Notes: a model not told the origin generated them from the sequence alone. Shown: positions 26,412 to 36,359, counted from the stretch's first letter. The stretch is 64,000 bases of DNA from Pseudorasbora parva (GCF_024679245.1 NC_090173.1:13953501-14017500), one strand, 5' to 3'. A program made the numbers and translations.

Positions 26412-28001
26412 TGCGATGAATTTGAGGAAACCCCAGAAAGAATAGCAACTGGTTTGTCAGGAGCTAATGGGGATCTTAATAAACAAACAAACAAACAAAC
26501 AAACAAACTAGTGTCAACTAATACAACCTTATTGCAACCTTTGTTACCGACTTAGTTTACTCTCTCATGTCCGAGTGATGCTGTGTATGTACTTTTATTT
26601 TAGCTGGTGTTCTATGTTATGTATGTATGAATGCGTATACATTTTGATTGATTTTGATACTTGATCTCTTTATTTTGTTTGTATTTTTAATCTACTGTTG
26701 GTATTGTAAAGCAGGGGTTTTCAAATCATTACAAAAGTAGTGCAAGTAAACATATCTATTGAGATGCATTTCTTAGTGGGCTGCATATGTTGGACAAGTG
26801 TCTTATTTAACACAGCTGTATTAACTCATCAGCTGATTAGTTTAGTACTCCATGACCTGAACTGGGTGTGTCCAATAAGGGAGATATCCAAAATGTGCAG
26901 TGCGGGGGAGGCTCCAGGAATGATTTGAAAACCCCTGTTGTGAAGCACTGTGGATCAACTTTGGTTGTGGTAAATTTGTGCTCTATAAATAAAACTTGAC
27001 TAAACTTGACGACAAAATATGTAAAACAATTACCATATCCCTGGTTGAAATCATGGAATATGGGGGTAATATCTCTGTCTCCAAACTCCTCTGAAAGGTT
27101 CACCAGTGCCTGTTTGACGGTCTTGTATCCTGATAATATTACCACTTTTTTGGGGCCCAAGTGCACCGTGTAAACTGAACCATATTTTTTTGACAGCTGC
27201 AAGAGAGAAAAGATCAAGAAAAGCTGTAAAAGTCTGTCAATGCTTTGCAGATGCATCAAACTCTTCATCAATGTTGTCCACATCAAAATATAATAAGTCC
27301 AATACCTGTTATCAAACATTCACATAATATTTTAAGCTGTTTACAACAAGCATGAATATCCATCTATCATTATTTTCATTTTAATTACATTTGTTTAAAC
27401 TCGTTATTCATTATTCAGTGTAAATAACGTCTTGGTTACATATGTAACCCACGTTCCCTGAAGGAGGGAACAGAGAGGTACGTCGAACGTGTTTAATGCT
27501 TATGTTATACTACAAGTATAATCCACATAAATTATTCAACTCTTAAACATGCATATATTTGCATTATATTAAAACAAAACGTAATGCATAAATAAAAATA
27601 ACTTGGCTATTATTTTACTCTTTTAATAGTTGTAGTTTTTGTTTAATAAAAAAAAATTGTATAGAATGTGCAAAATATGCAAAAAAACAAAAAAAAAACA
27701 AAGTATACAGGTCCTTCTCAAAAAATTAGAAATGAGAATGCCTTTTTACTTCTACTGTGAGGTCGCTAATCATCTGATTTTAATTGTTTGTTAAAGAGCT
27801 CACCTTCCAGAGGCTCATGTAGGTTTTCTTTAAGTCAAACATGAGCAGGTTCCCCAGCAGTGGCAGTGGTTTGGGTCCTGGAGGATCTCCTAGAGAGCTG
27901 GAGCTGATGGAGAATAGATAGACAACCAAAAACAACAGCAAAGCAGCAAGTAAAGCTCCTGTGGTGGACACATGCATGAGAATTGATTCCATTAAAGCCA
28001 T
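19419..28001 (-). CDS. Cytochrome P450, CYP2K-like, complete nine-exon gene
   Basis: Microsomal haem-thiolate mono-oxygenase of the CYP2 family; the closest fit is the teleost CYP2K subfamily (recognised from sequence, not searched). Exons, 5' to 3': 28001-27804, 27196-27034, 23830-23681, 22278-22118, 21938-21759, 21666-21525, 20101-19917, 19836-19695, 19606-19419. Lengths are 198, 163, 150, 161, 180, 142, 185, 142 and 188 nt, the usual CYP2 pattern, with GT-AG at every intron and a 502-residue product. Features: N-terminal membrane anchor (about 14-33), proline-rich hinge PPGPKPLP (40-47), C-helix WREMR (130-134), I-helix AGTDTT (308-313), K-helix ETQR (364-367), FNPRHF (417-422), haem loop [11 protein letters not shown] with Cys445. 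I chose ATG 28001 because it begins MALMES directly before the anchor. Substrates of CYP2K enzymes include fatty acids and xenobiotics; the substrate here is unknown. Introns carry an LTR pair, a hAT, fold-backs and a DIRS scrap. Confidence 0.95.
20335..21399 (+). mobile_element. Short non-autonomous LTR retrotransposon (TRIM-like)
   Basis: Two nearly identical direct repeats, 20335-20663 (329 bp) and 21073-21399 (327 bp), start TGTGGTGTGAC and end CGTTACA. Immediately inside the left LTR is a primer-binding-site-like TGGTGCCAAAACCCAGGAGG. Immediately before the right LTR is a purine-rich GGGGCGATGGGGGTA. The LTRs contain a CATAAAA box. Only about 410 bp separate them, with no gag or pol motif, so it must depend on enzymes from another element. 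Flanking CTGTC and CTTTC could be a 5-bp target duplication with one change. It lies in intron 6 of the P450 gene, opposite to that gene. Confidence 0.88.
22323..23634 (-). mobile_element. hAT element with transposase N-terminal exon remnant
   Basis: Ends CAGAGCCGGCC...GGCCGGCTCTG, flanked by the exact 8-bp duplication AGTTTCAG (22315-22322 and 23635-23642). This 1312-bp hAT insertion sits in intron 3 of the P450 gene. On the minus strand near one end, 23326-23239 encodes a basic start ([18 protein letters not shown]...) ending at a splice donor GTACGT, the form of a hAT transposase first coding exon. The rest of the transposase has been deleted. A second small inverted-repeat insertion (GCCTTGCTTATACTCGATGC / GCATCGAGTATAAACGAGGC) lies nested at about 22658-22875. 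Confidence 0.9.
23975..24310 (+). mobile_element. LINE C-terminal relic
   Basis: Translation in broken frames gives [17 protein letters not shown] and later blocks matching the region after the reverse transcriptase of L2-like LINEs (compare LQLVQNAAARFL at about 16845 and LQLIQNAAARIL at about 44115). It has many stops and lies in intron 2 of the P450 gene. Confidence 0.65.
24316..26140. repeat. Large fold-back (palindromic) element in CYP2K intron 2
   Basis: Sequence at 24330-24445 (TTAGTTAACATGAACTAACC, TTCAGCATTAGTTAATATTT) recurs inverted at about 26030-26110. An inner pair (TGACTCTAAGG, TGTAGCTTATTA at 25448-25495) recurs inverted at about 25810-25860, around a centre near 25725. The whole can form a very long hairpin. 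The left arm is interrupted by a second element at 24448-25206. Confidence 0.75.
24448..25206. mobile_element. TTAA-flanked fold-back transposon (complete copy)
   Basis: Flanked by TTAA at 24444-24447 and 25207-25210. The ends AGGGTTAGTTCAACC and GGGTGAACTAACCCT are inverted, and homology continues inward for roughly 300 bp per arm. TTAA targets are typical of Kolobok and piggyBac superfamilies. No coding capacity. Further pieces of the same family lie at 13266-13345, 38272-38384 plus 41430-41690, and 45825-46100. Confidence 0.8.
26279..26410. repeat. (GT)n then (AT)n compound microsatellite
   Basis: (GT)n at 26279-26300 followed by about 43 AT units at 26325-26410, in CYP2K intron 2. Confidence 0.95.
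26411..27005 (+). repeat. LINE-like 3' ends, interrupted by a hAT MITE
   Basis: 26440-26510 ends GGGGATCTTAATAAACAAAC with (CAAA)n. 26938-27005 reads GTGAAGCACTGTGGATCAAC, then GCTCTATAAATAAAACTTGAC with a short repeated ACTTGACTA tail. Both have the form of L2-type 3' tails on the plus strand. Confidence 0.55.
26712..26937. mobile_element. hAT-type MITE
   Basis: 226 bp with inverted ends CAGGGGTTTTCAAATCATT / AATGATTTGAAAACCCCTG and 8-bp flanks TTGTAAAG / TTGTGAAG (7 of 8 match). It is inserted into a LINE-like 3' end. Confidence 0.85.
27425..27490. repeat. DIRS internal-complementary-region scrap
   Basis: Contains GGTTACATATGTAACCCACG and TTCCCTGAAGGAGGGAACAG, matching the junction segments at 1569-1627 and 8109-8168. 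Nothing else of a DIRS element is present. It lies in intron 1 of the P450 gene. Confidence 0.7.
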
Positions 28002-28200
28002 AGTCAGAGTCAGAGATCTCTCCACAGCTATCAGAGATCAGTCATTAGGTTTGCTATGGGTCGTATAGTTTTGTTCTTAAGTACTTTGCAAGTAGCAGGA
28101 GGAGCCATCAGGTAAAGCAGAAAAGCCTTTATGCAAAAATAAGTTCCTCCAGGCTTAGTTACAAAATTAATACAATTTCAGCTTGCTTGTTACTAGTTAG
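28002..28200 (-). promoter_or_regulatory. Putative CYP2K promoter region
   Basis: Upstream of the ATG on the minus strand there is a TATA-like TGCATAAAGGC at 28125-28135 and a TTGCAAAGTACTTAAG block at 28076-28091 that loosely resembles liver nuclear-receptor (HNF4-type) sites. The spacing is plausible for a core promoter, but a start site cannot be shown from sequence. Confidence 0.25.
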
Positions 28201-28584
28201 ACTTTTTAGTACTAGCCAGCTAACAATTGTTTTGGTTGTTCACTGTAATCCATTAACTCTGATGTCTGAAAAGATGCCAGCAACTTAACCTCACTTTTTT
28301 TTTTTTTTCAGTGCGAGACATAAAATACTTAGTATTTGTTTAAATATTTATGTACTTTAATGTAAATAAATAAATAAATATAGAAAAGCAAAAAAAAAAA
28401 AAAAAAAAGATATATACATTTATTTCCATATTTGTCACAGGGTGTTTTGGTGTTGGGTTCATGTTTCATGTTTTACGGTTTTCATGTTTTAAGGTTTTCA
28501 TGGCACCCTAAACCCTCGTGGTCTTCCTCTGAGTCCAAACGTAATGCCGCTTTGACTGCCGGGAAGAAGTCCTCTGCGTAGCTC
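28201..28584. other. Intergenic DNA, poly(A)-rich
   Basis: A-tracts at 28391-28408 and GTTTTCATG repeats at about 28455-28500. No gene seen. Confidence 0.4.
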
Positions 28585-29935
28585 GCAAACTTGCAGGTTC
28601 AGCTGAAGTGTGCATTGAGGGCGCACGACCACAAGTCCGAAAGTGCACATGAAGTGTGCTATTTGGGACCGGGCCACTGCCATGTTTTGTCATGCACTAC
28701 CTGGTTTCATCATGTGGTCTATTGTCATGTGATGCCATGCCCCCATGTGTTCCTGTCTCATGTTGTCATTAGCTGTGTCTCATTTCAGAAGGCTGCGTCC
28801 TCCGGAGGTCGCATTCGAAGGGTGCATACGTCATAAGGCCGTCTCATTATAAAAAAGTGAGTAGGACTCTCCAAATGCGACCTTCAAATGCGTCCTTCTT
28901 TTACAGTTATTCGGAGTGTGCATGAGGTGTAGCCTTCACGGCTGGAGATAACCCACAATTCTTTGCGTCTCCGTTAACAACCATCTTTTTTTTTTAAATA
29001 TATGAAAAAACGGCACCACTGCCAGATATACATGCAAGCGTAGGTGTGGTGTTTAAATTAAGTAGTTCAAGCTTTTTTGTTGTTTTTTTAAGGTCTATTA
29101 CCTCAAACAGATAGTTGTGGTAAACAGGATTACAACTGTTTAGTGCATTTTAAACGTTTAGAACAGTACATTGCTGTCAAGACAAGAAACATTTCATAGT
29201 CATTTTCAAGTTATAAATAATTTTCATTCATATAACTGCCGTGAGAGCGCAACGAGGCTGAACTTGTTGGCATAGCAACATGATAATTCCTGCCTGTGTG
29301 TCCTACGAAGGACGTCTCGTTTAATTCTGATTGAGGACACTCCGTATACTGCATCCTATCAATCAATCAATCAACTTTATTTATATAGCGCTTTTACAAT
29401 CACGATTGTGTCAAAGCAGCTTCACAGTGTCAAACAGGATAATATTGCGACAAAATTAGATTTGGCTGTACAGTCGTACTGGAGAAAACAGTGATGTTAT
29501 CAGCTTAGTTTAATTTAGGACGTGTCCTCCGGAGGACGCAGCCTTCGAAATTTAACGAAATGAGACACAGCTATTGGTTTATGGGTTGATCATTGTTAAC
29601 AGGTGCCCCTTGCAGGTTCAGCTGAAGTGCGCATTGAGGGCGCATAGTAGCCGCAAAGGGGGCGCTCACAAGTACCCTTCTTTAAGCTATAATGACAAAT
29701 GGGACACCCTACGGTCTTGTGGACTTAACGGTAATGCGCACGACCACAAGATCGAAAGTGCACATGAAGAGTGCCATTTGGGACAGGGCCACTGCCATGT
29801 TTTGTCATGCACTTCCTGGTTTCGTCATGTGGTCTATTGTCATGTGATTCCATGCCCCCATGTGTTCCTGTCTCATGTTGTCATTGGTTTATGGGTTGTT
29901 AACAGGTGCCCCTTGTCTTGCCATTAGGCCTTTTG
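28585..29935 (+). repeat. Tandem duplication of a dispersed repeat, one unit split by a MITE
   Basis: Unit A (28585-28770 resuming 29573-29610) and unit B (29611-29930) share TGCAGGTTCAGCTGAAGTG, CATGTTTTGTCATGCACT and GTGTTCCTGTCTCATGTTGT. Unit B has about 105 bp extra after GGGCGCAT. Unit B carries the unbroken GTTGTCATTGGTTTATGGG site that is split by the MITE in unit A. The fragment at 10385-10441 is related. Confidence 0.8.
28771..29572. mobile_element. Inverted-repeat transposon with 3-bp target duplication
   Basis: Ends AGCTGTGTCTCATTTC / GAAATGAGACACAGCT, flanked by ATT on both sides. The undisturbed site is visible in unit B at about 29880-29890, which proves the boundaries. Blocks CTGCGTCCTCCGGAGG / CCTCCGGAGGACGCAG extend the inverted repeats. 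A LINE-like 3' tail (ACTTTATTTATATAGCGC, 29355-29500) is nested inside. A second copy lies at 46801-47294. Confidence 0.88.
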
Positions 29936-30249
29936 TATAGATGGTATGCATCGACGTCACTTCCGACCCGCCGGAACACACCCCCTCAGCCAGGGCTGAG
30001 TGGCAGAAGAGCTGCTGCATGACTGGAGTTAATAGAGGAAACCGCGAGTATAGAGCACACGATCATCAGTTTAAACTATAGGTTGGGCTCGTTCCTTACA
30101 ACTTACCAAAGATTCAGTGATCCATCAATAATGACATGCAGCCAGGAATTGTGATTTACTTACATTTTTATGAGCCTGATTTCAACTGATTTATAATCTA
30201 TGTACATAGATATGTATCTTTATATACATATCTATGGCAACAGCGATGT
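29936..30249. other. Intergenic DNA, no gene seen
   Basis: Probably more worn repeat DNA. No coding or terminal structure recognised. Confidence 0.35.
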
Positions 30250-30860
30250 CCATGGAGTCCGTGGACAAGCCTCCCCCAAGAGGAGCCTCACAGTACCACA
30301 GCAGCCCACGAGCCAGCTCCAGGCCTTGTCCATGCTCCAGGCCATGAGCCCGCTTCGGCTCCAGCCCACGTCCAGGCTTCAGCCCGCTCTGGCTTCAGCC
30401 CATGAGCTGGCTCCAGCTCCAGCTCCAGCTCCAGCCCCCATTCAGGCTCCAGCCCATGAGCCTGCTCCAGCTCCAGCCCATGTCCAGGCTCCAGCCCATG
30501 GGCCCATGAGTCCATTCCAGTCCTCCAAGAGCCCGCTCCAGCTTCGGCCCACAAGAGCCCACAGCTTGTAATAATTAAAGCTAATAAAAGCTTTTAAGCC
30601 CCCAATATTTTTTTGGGGGGGCAAGGGGCACATCAAGGCCACGAAGGCCACGCCGCCCTTGAACTGGCGTTACCGCCATGGCCCCTTGAACTGGCATTAC
30701 TGCTATGGCCACCCATGCCTTCACCTGAGGGTCCAGGTCCCCCCACGCCACGAGGTCCAGGCCCGGCCACACTCCCAGGCCCGTCCCTGCCATGCCAGGG
30801 TCACGAGCCCACTCCGGCTCCAAATGTTTTGGTTATGTATGGGGCGGCCCCTGACACCTC
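30250..30860. repeat. GC-rich imperfect minisatellite, Pro/Ala-rich in translation
   Basis: 30290-30570 repeats variants of CAGCTCCAGCCCATGAGCC at roughly 12-18 bp spacing. 30610-30860 repeats GGCCCCTTGAACTGGC-type blocks. Both strands are open over long stretches because of composition. No domain is recognisable; it may be part of a retroelement open frame. Confidence 0.55.
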
Positions 30861-30953
30861 CAGTGGACATTTGTTACATATTTATTTATGTATTTATTTC
30901 CATATATTTGTATTTATTTTTTTATTTATTTATACATTTATTTCTGCCAAAAG

Positions 30954-31145
30954 TCAAGATCCAAGATGAAACTGACCGAGTGATCGATGGAAGTCATCCA
31001 GTGCAGTGGTGGAAGACAGGAAAAACTTGCAATACACAGACACTGTGATTCATGAAATGGAGAGACTAGCCAACATATTTCCCAAAAATCTACCCCATAA
31101 GACCAGCTGTGACATTCACTGTAATTTAAAAACATCATCAAGAAG
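30954..31145 (+). pseudogene. Solitary CYP2K exon 7 copy, decayed
   Basis: Aligns with exon 7 of the intact P450 (KIQDETDRVIDGSHPV, then in a shifted frame EDRKNLQYTDTVIHEMERLA and PHKTSCDIH). An acceptor-like AAAAG precedes it and a donor GTCGG follows at 31146. An extra few bases near 31005-31012 shift the frame, and the end of the exon is altered. No other P450 exon is adjacent: a truncated gypsy element begins about 50 bp downstream. Confidence 0.85.
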
Positions 31146-31194
31146 GTCGGTTTAAGATAAGAGAATGAAATAAAAACCATCGAAAACCAACCAA

Positions 31195-32078
31195 ATGAAA
31201 AAAAGATCATCTCATCCCTCGCGGTCCTACACCGCGAACAATATCAGGCACTGCTGGACCTTAGGATGGATCAAGAACGGAGATTTGCGGCGATCGTCCA
31301 AAGCCAGCAGGAGGACCGCGAGAGGTTCCGGAGCTGGCTCGACCGGGAGCCTCGCGCCGAGGCCGCCGGGCAGACCGGCGCACCGGTTCACGTGCCGTTG
31401 CACAAGATGGGGCCACAGGACGATCCCGAGGCCTTCCTGGAATTGTTCCAATGGACTGCGGAGGCCTGCGGGTGGCCCCGTGCACAGTGGCCGGTGCGAC
31501 TCATCCCCCTGCTAACCGGAGAAGCCCAGGCGGCTGCCCAACAACTGCCGGTGGCGAACCTCCTGGTCTACGAAGATCTGAAGAGGGCCATCATCCAGCG
31601 GGTCGGTCAGTCGCCAGAGCAGCACCGTCAACGCTTCCGCTCCCTGGACTGGGGCGAGACCGGCCGGCCCTTCGCGATGGCCCAGCAGCTCCGGGACTCC
31701 TGCCGCAAGTGGCTATTGGCCGGCGGAAGCGACGTGGACCACATTGTCGATCTGGTGGTGCTGGAGCAGTTCATCGTTCGGCTCCCTAAGCGAACAGCCG
31801 AGTGTGTCCAGTGCCACCGGCCCACGTCACTGGAGACGGCCATCAACCTGGCGGAGGACCACATGGTGGCGTGCCCTGGGGTCGGCGAACCCCCACTAAC
31901 ATCTGCCTCTCTCTCTCCCCCCTCTGCTTCTCTCTCTCTTCCCTCTGTCTGTCTCGCCCTGTCCCTCTCCCTAGGTCCTGCCCACCGGGCCCCCCTCGTA
32001 TTCCCCACCGAGACCGGGGCGGGATGGGCCCGGGGCAGTTCGGGAATTCGAGGGCCCCGCCCAGGGGGGCGGGGCTGA
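31195..32078 (+). pseudogene. Gag remnant of the Gmr1-like element
   Basis: Open in one frame from the truncation point (LHREQYQALLDLR precedes the first ATG at 31266). The protein shows the alpha-helical gag core of this element class (QDDPEAFLELFQWTAEACGW, then LAEDHMVACPG at the end). A pyrimidine-rich run at 31908-31975 follows. The downstream zinc-knuckle segment lies in another frame, so slippage in that run is the likely frameshift (inference). Confidence 0.75.
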
Positions 32079-32179
32079 TGGGGGCGGGAGGGGACCATGC
32101 TTCCGGTCCCTCCCTCTCTCCACGTCCATTGTCCAACCCACTCCCCGCCACTGGGGCGGCGGGTAGGCCTGGGCTGGCC

Positions 32180-35137
32180 TGTTGGCGTTGTGGGGACCCG
32201 GATCATTTTGTGGACCGGTGTCTGATGATGGACATCGGGACAATGATCCGGGTTCCGGACGTCCCGCAGGCCACCCCCGATCAGGCAGGAGAGTACCAAA
32301 TACCCGTGAGTATCAAGGGGGGTACATATTAGGCCTTGGTGGATTCAGGATGTAACCAAACCTCGATCCATCAAAGCCTGATGCAGCCGGGGGCATTGGA
32401 TACAAGCCGCGTGGTTAAGGTGCGGTGTGTGCACGGGGATGTGGTGGAGTATCCGGTTGTCCCAATCACGATTCAGTTTAGGGGAGAAAAGCATAGCGTA
32501 GAGGTGGCGGTTAGTCCTCACCTCCGGCATCTGCTAATTTTGGGGACAAATTGGCCCGCATTTTCGGTTTTATTGGGGTCGTTATGTGCGGATGCCACTT
32601 GGGGAAAAAAGGCTCGGATAGGGACAGCGCGAGTGCAGGTTGGGGAGACTGAGACGGGACCACTGGGGACGGCTCCAGAGGAACTGAGCGGGGTCGAGAG
32701 ACTGATTCTCTCGGACCGCGATGATTTTCCTCTGGAGCAGTCACAGGATGAGACCCTCAAACACGCCTTCCAACAGGTCTGATCCATCGACGGCCAGTCT
32801 CTCCAACCCGCCTTGCCCGTCACCTATCCCTATTTTGCCATACTAAAAGATCGGTTGTATCGAGTGACCCAAGACACTCAGACAAAAATGGATACAACCC
32901 AGTTGTTAGTTCCTAAGAGCCGCCGGGAAATGCTTTTCCGGGCGGCTCATGCCAATCCGATGGCGGGCCACTTGGGACAGGCGGCCACGCTGAATCACCT
33001 CATGACCCGATTTTTTTGGCCAGGTATTCATGACAACGTGCACAGGTGGTGCGCGTCTTGTCCGGAATGTCAGTTGGTAAATCCACTGGCCGCTCCAAAA
33101 GCGCCATTGTGCCCCCTCCCATTAATGCAGGCCCCCTTCGAAAGAATTGGGATGGACCTCATCGGGCCATTAGAGCGATCCGCACACGGGCATCGTTTTG
33201 CGTTAGTCATCGTGGACTACGCAACACGATACCCGGAAGCAGTGGCCCTCTGCAACATTTTGGCAAAGAGTGTTGCGGACGCACTGTTTCGTCTTATCTC
33301 CCGGGTGGGGGTTCCGAAAGAAATCCTCACCGACCAAGGCACGGCGTTTATGTCACGTACATTACGCGAACTGTACGGATTATTGGGCATTAAATCCATT
33401 CGAACAAGCGTCTATCACCCACAAACGGATGGCTTGGTCGAGCGGTTAAATCGCACCCTTAAATCCATGATCCGTAAGTTCGTACAGGAAGACGCCAAAA
33501 ATTGGGACAAGTGGTTAGAACCCCTCTTATTCGCCGTGCGGGAGGTCCCGCAAGCCTCCAAGGGGTTTTCCCCCTTCGAGTTTCTCTACGGACGCCAGCC
33601 TCGGGGGGTGCTGGATGTCCTGCGAGAGACTTGGGAGGAGGGACCGTCCTTGGCGAAAAACGAAATTCAGTATGTACTGGACTTTGGAACAAAACTCCAC
33701 ACACTGGGGCGGCTATCCAGGGAGAATATGTTGCAAGCCCAGGACCGCCAGAGCCGGTCGTATAACAGGGGTACTAAACTACGCAAATTCACACTGGGAG
33801 AGAAAGTGCTTGTATTACTCCCTACGTCAAGCTCCAAATTAATGTCAAAGTGGCAGGGGCCGTTCGAGGTCGCACGAAAAATCGGGGATCTCGATTATGA
33901 GGTGATACGGTCCGATAGGAACGGGGCTCGTCAAATTTATCACCTCAATCTCCTTAAAAAATGGAATGAGGTTGAATCAGTGTTGTTGGCAACGGTGATC
34001 GGGGGAGAGGGTGATCTCGGGCCAGAGGCGAGCATCAAAGCACAATCAGTCGCGCTGGCCCCTGGTGGAGATCACCTCTCACCGTTCCAACTCGCTGATT
34101 TATCTAAGTTACAGGCGGAGTTTGCCGACGTGTTCTCGCCCCTACCGGGACGTACCGACCTGATTCAGCAGCATATCGAGACCGAGCCGGGCGTGGTAGT
34201 TCGTAGCCGGCCGTATAGATTACCTGAACACAAGAAAAACGTGGTTCAGGAAGAATTGGGTGCAATGCTTGATATGGGAGTAATAGAGGAGTCCAACAGT
34301 GACTGGGCGAGCCCGATAGTTTTGGTTCCTAAAACCGACGGCTCGGTCAGGTTCTGCGTGGACTATCGCAAGGTGAATGCTGTGTCGAAATTTGACGCCT
34401 ATCCAATGCCGCGGGTTGACGAGTTGCTTGATCGGCTGGCCACGGTTCGATTTTATTCGACATTGGACTTAACAAAGGGCTATTGGCAGATCCCCTTGTC
34501 TCCATTGTCCAAAGAAAAGACAGCTTTCACCACGCTGTTTGGATTGCACCAATTTGTCACACTTCCATTCGGTTTGTTCGGTTTGTTTATCCCCAATTAT
34601 TCGGACCTCACCAGCCCTCTGACTGACCTTACTAGAAAGGGGCTACCAGATACGGTCCAGTGGACGGAGCCGTGCCAGTAGGCCTTCACCCGAGTTAAGG
34701 CTGCTCTGTGTGGCGGGCCGCTTTTACACTCCCCTGACTTTTCTCTCCCCTTTGTGTTGCAGACTGACGCGTCGGACAGGGGTTTGGGCGCAGTCCTGAC
34801 CCAGGAGGTGGAGGGGGGAGAGTGGCCGGTGCTGTACATTAGCTGCAAGCTCTCCAAGAGGGAGGCTAAGTACAGCACCATCGAAAAGGAATGCCTTGCC
34901 ATCAGGTGGGCCGTTCTCACCCTCCGCTACTACCTCCGCTGCTACTACCTGGGGGGGGAGTTCACCCTCTGTTCGGACCACGCTCCTCTCCACCGCATGA
35001 AGGATACCAACGCGCGGATAACCCGTTGGTATCTAGCTCTCCAGCCTTTTAAGTTCAAGGTGGTCCACAGGCCGGGTGCTCAGATGGCTGTGGCCGACTT
35101 CCTCTCCAGAAATTGGGGGGTGGGGGGGGGGGTGTAG
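32180..35137 (+). pseudogene. CCHC-protease-integrase-RT-RNase H remnant
   Basis: A single frame carries the zinc knuckle CWRCGDPDHFVDRC (32180-32221), protease DSG (about 32342), integrase zinc finger (HANPMAGH, then CASCPEC, 32950-33075), integrase core with MDLIGP, LTDQGTAF and the Glu of VERLNR (33150-33450), RT up to LDLTKGYWQI and LPFGL (34300-34580), and RNase H with TDAS, E and SDHAPL (34760-34990). Three stop codons interrupt it. At about 34569-34589 the RT jumps from LPFGLFG to IPNYSDLTSPL, losing the YxDD block; the short repeat TTCGGTTTG at the joint points to slippage or microhomology deletion. Confidence 0.85.
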
Positions 35138-35176
35138 GCCAGACGGCTCCCCGTCCTGAGTCGGGCGGTGGGGGTA

Positions 35177-35551
35177 TGTGGCAAGGGGGGCGTGGTTCAG
35201 CGAGGTCTGCAGCGGGAGGGAGAGCCGCGGGACGAGCGGTAAGTGAGTGGGTTGGACGCAGATTAATAACACGTGTATCTTGTTCCAGTAATGGGCGTGG
35301 GGAGAGGATAAAACGCCTGAGGAATCGGAAGCATGTGAGAGAGAGACGGACTGCTGACGCACCCCCTGAGACTCTGAGTTGCCCGGATACCGGAAGGACT
35401 GTAACCCGGAAGTGAAACTGTTATTGCGTGAATGAGGAAAAGATACACACTGAAGTGTGAACACTGTTGTTTTGAGTATAAAAAATAAAAGACGTCAGCA
35501 GTCCAAGCCGACCCCTTGTCCTCTTCCTTCCTTCCTTCTCGAATCGTTACA
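35177..35551 (+). repeat. 3' LTR of the Gmr1-like element
   Basis: Begins TGTGGCAAGG right after a polypurine tract (GGGCGGTGGGGGTA) and ends CGAATCGTTACA. It contains GGATAAAACGC and AATAAAAG, plausible promoter and polyadenylation boxes. No 5' partner exists in the window. Its end resembles that of the short LTR pair at 20335-21399, suggesting related families. Confidence 0.8.
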
Positions 35552-35579
35552 TTCTTGGAACAGTAACATTTCAGCCCCA

Positions 35580-36112
35580 GGACCCACTTTATATTAGGTG
35601 GCCTTTATAAACTTTATAAAAAATATATACTACTATGTACTAACATTTTAATTAATCATTTGATACAATACTCTTATTGTGTAATTACATGTTTTTACAT
35701 TGTACTTACATTTTAAAAATGCCTGCATGTAATTACGTCTGAAATCAATTTCTGTAGTTACATTTGTAATTACACAGCTGGAACTTCCCTTACACCTAAC
35801 CCTACACTTAAACTTACTCACACCACCACACCACTCCACTCCCTAACTCTACCCGTATCCCACCTCAGTATCAGCAAAGGTATTTTGCAATACAGTTTGA
35901 ACACAGTAAGTACATTGTACTTATATTTTGATGTAAGTACATAGTACTTAAGTACTACAGAAATTAATCACAGACGTAATTACATGCAGGCATTTTTTTC
36001 AAATGTAAGTACAATGCAACAACATGTATGTACACAATAAGTGCATTTTATCAAATGATTAATTACAATGTTAGTACATAGTAGTTAAGGCCACCTGATA
36101 TAAAGTGGGTCC
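35580..36112. mobile_element. Fold-back element carrying one unexpanded minisatellite monomer
   Basis: Left end GGACCCACTTTATATTAGGT and right end ACCTGATATAAAGTGGGTCC are inverted. Pairing extends over about 150 bp per arm (TGCCTGCATGTAATTACGTC against its reverse complement at 35965-35990). The middle, about 35775-35870 on the minus strand, contains just over one copy of the 42-bp unit that is amplified at 58707-59328 and 60224-61010. Some 8-bp flank matches (AACATTTC) exist but do not abut the left end exactly. Confidence 0.8.
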
Positions 36113-36287
36113 AACATTTCTAGCTAGTAGTTTGCCCTTTAGCAAAGTGCTCCAGTTTCCCAATATTCCCTTACTAAGGGTTTGTTTACATGACAATGAT
36201 TTAGTAAATTAGAAAATGTTCCTTTGCATTTTCCATGTACAGACTTTAACAAAGATCAAGAATATACAGTGTGTGTGTGTGTGTGTG

Positions 36288-36359
<72 letters not shown>

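Larger units (their letters stand above)
31195..35551 (+). mobile_element. Gmr1-like Ty3/gypsy LTR element (IN before RT), 5'-truncated
   Basis: Order seen: gag, CCHC zinc knuckle, aspartic protease, integrase, reverse transcriptase, RNase H, LTR. Ordinary gypsy elements place integrase last; integrase ahead of RT in a gypsy-type element is the arrangement described for Gmr1 of Atlantic cod. The left LTR and the start of gag are missing: the gag frame is already open at 31195, next to the P450 exon 7 relic. A 3' LTR is present at 35177-35551. The copy is inactive: three in-frame stops (32330-32332, 32780-32782, 34679-34681), a gag frameshift, and a deletion that removes the RT catalytic core. 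Confidence 0.9.

Noticed and set aside
27999..28025. Upstream GTG start for the P450 gene at 28025
   Set aside because: The ATG at 28001 gives the normal CYP2 N terminus right before the membrane anchor; GTG starts are not expected in a vertebrate gene.
30200..30571. Pro/Ala-rich open frame with PAPAPAHEPAP repeats
   Set aside because: The frame follows a GC-rich imperfect minisatellite and is open on both strands; no domain, no splice context.
31628..32299. 223-codon antisense frame in the gypsy gag region
   Set aside because: Shadow of gag in GC-rich sequence.
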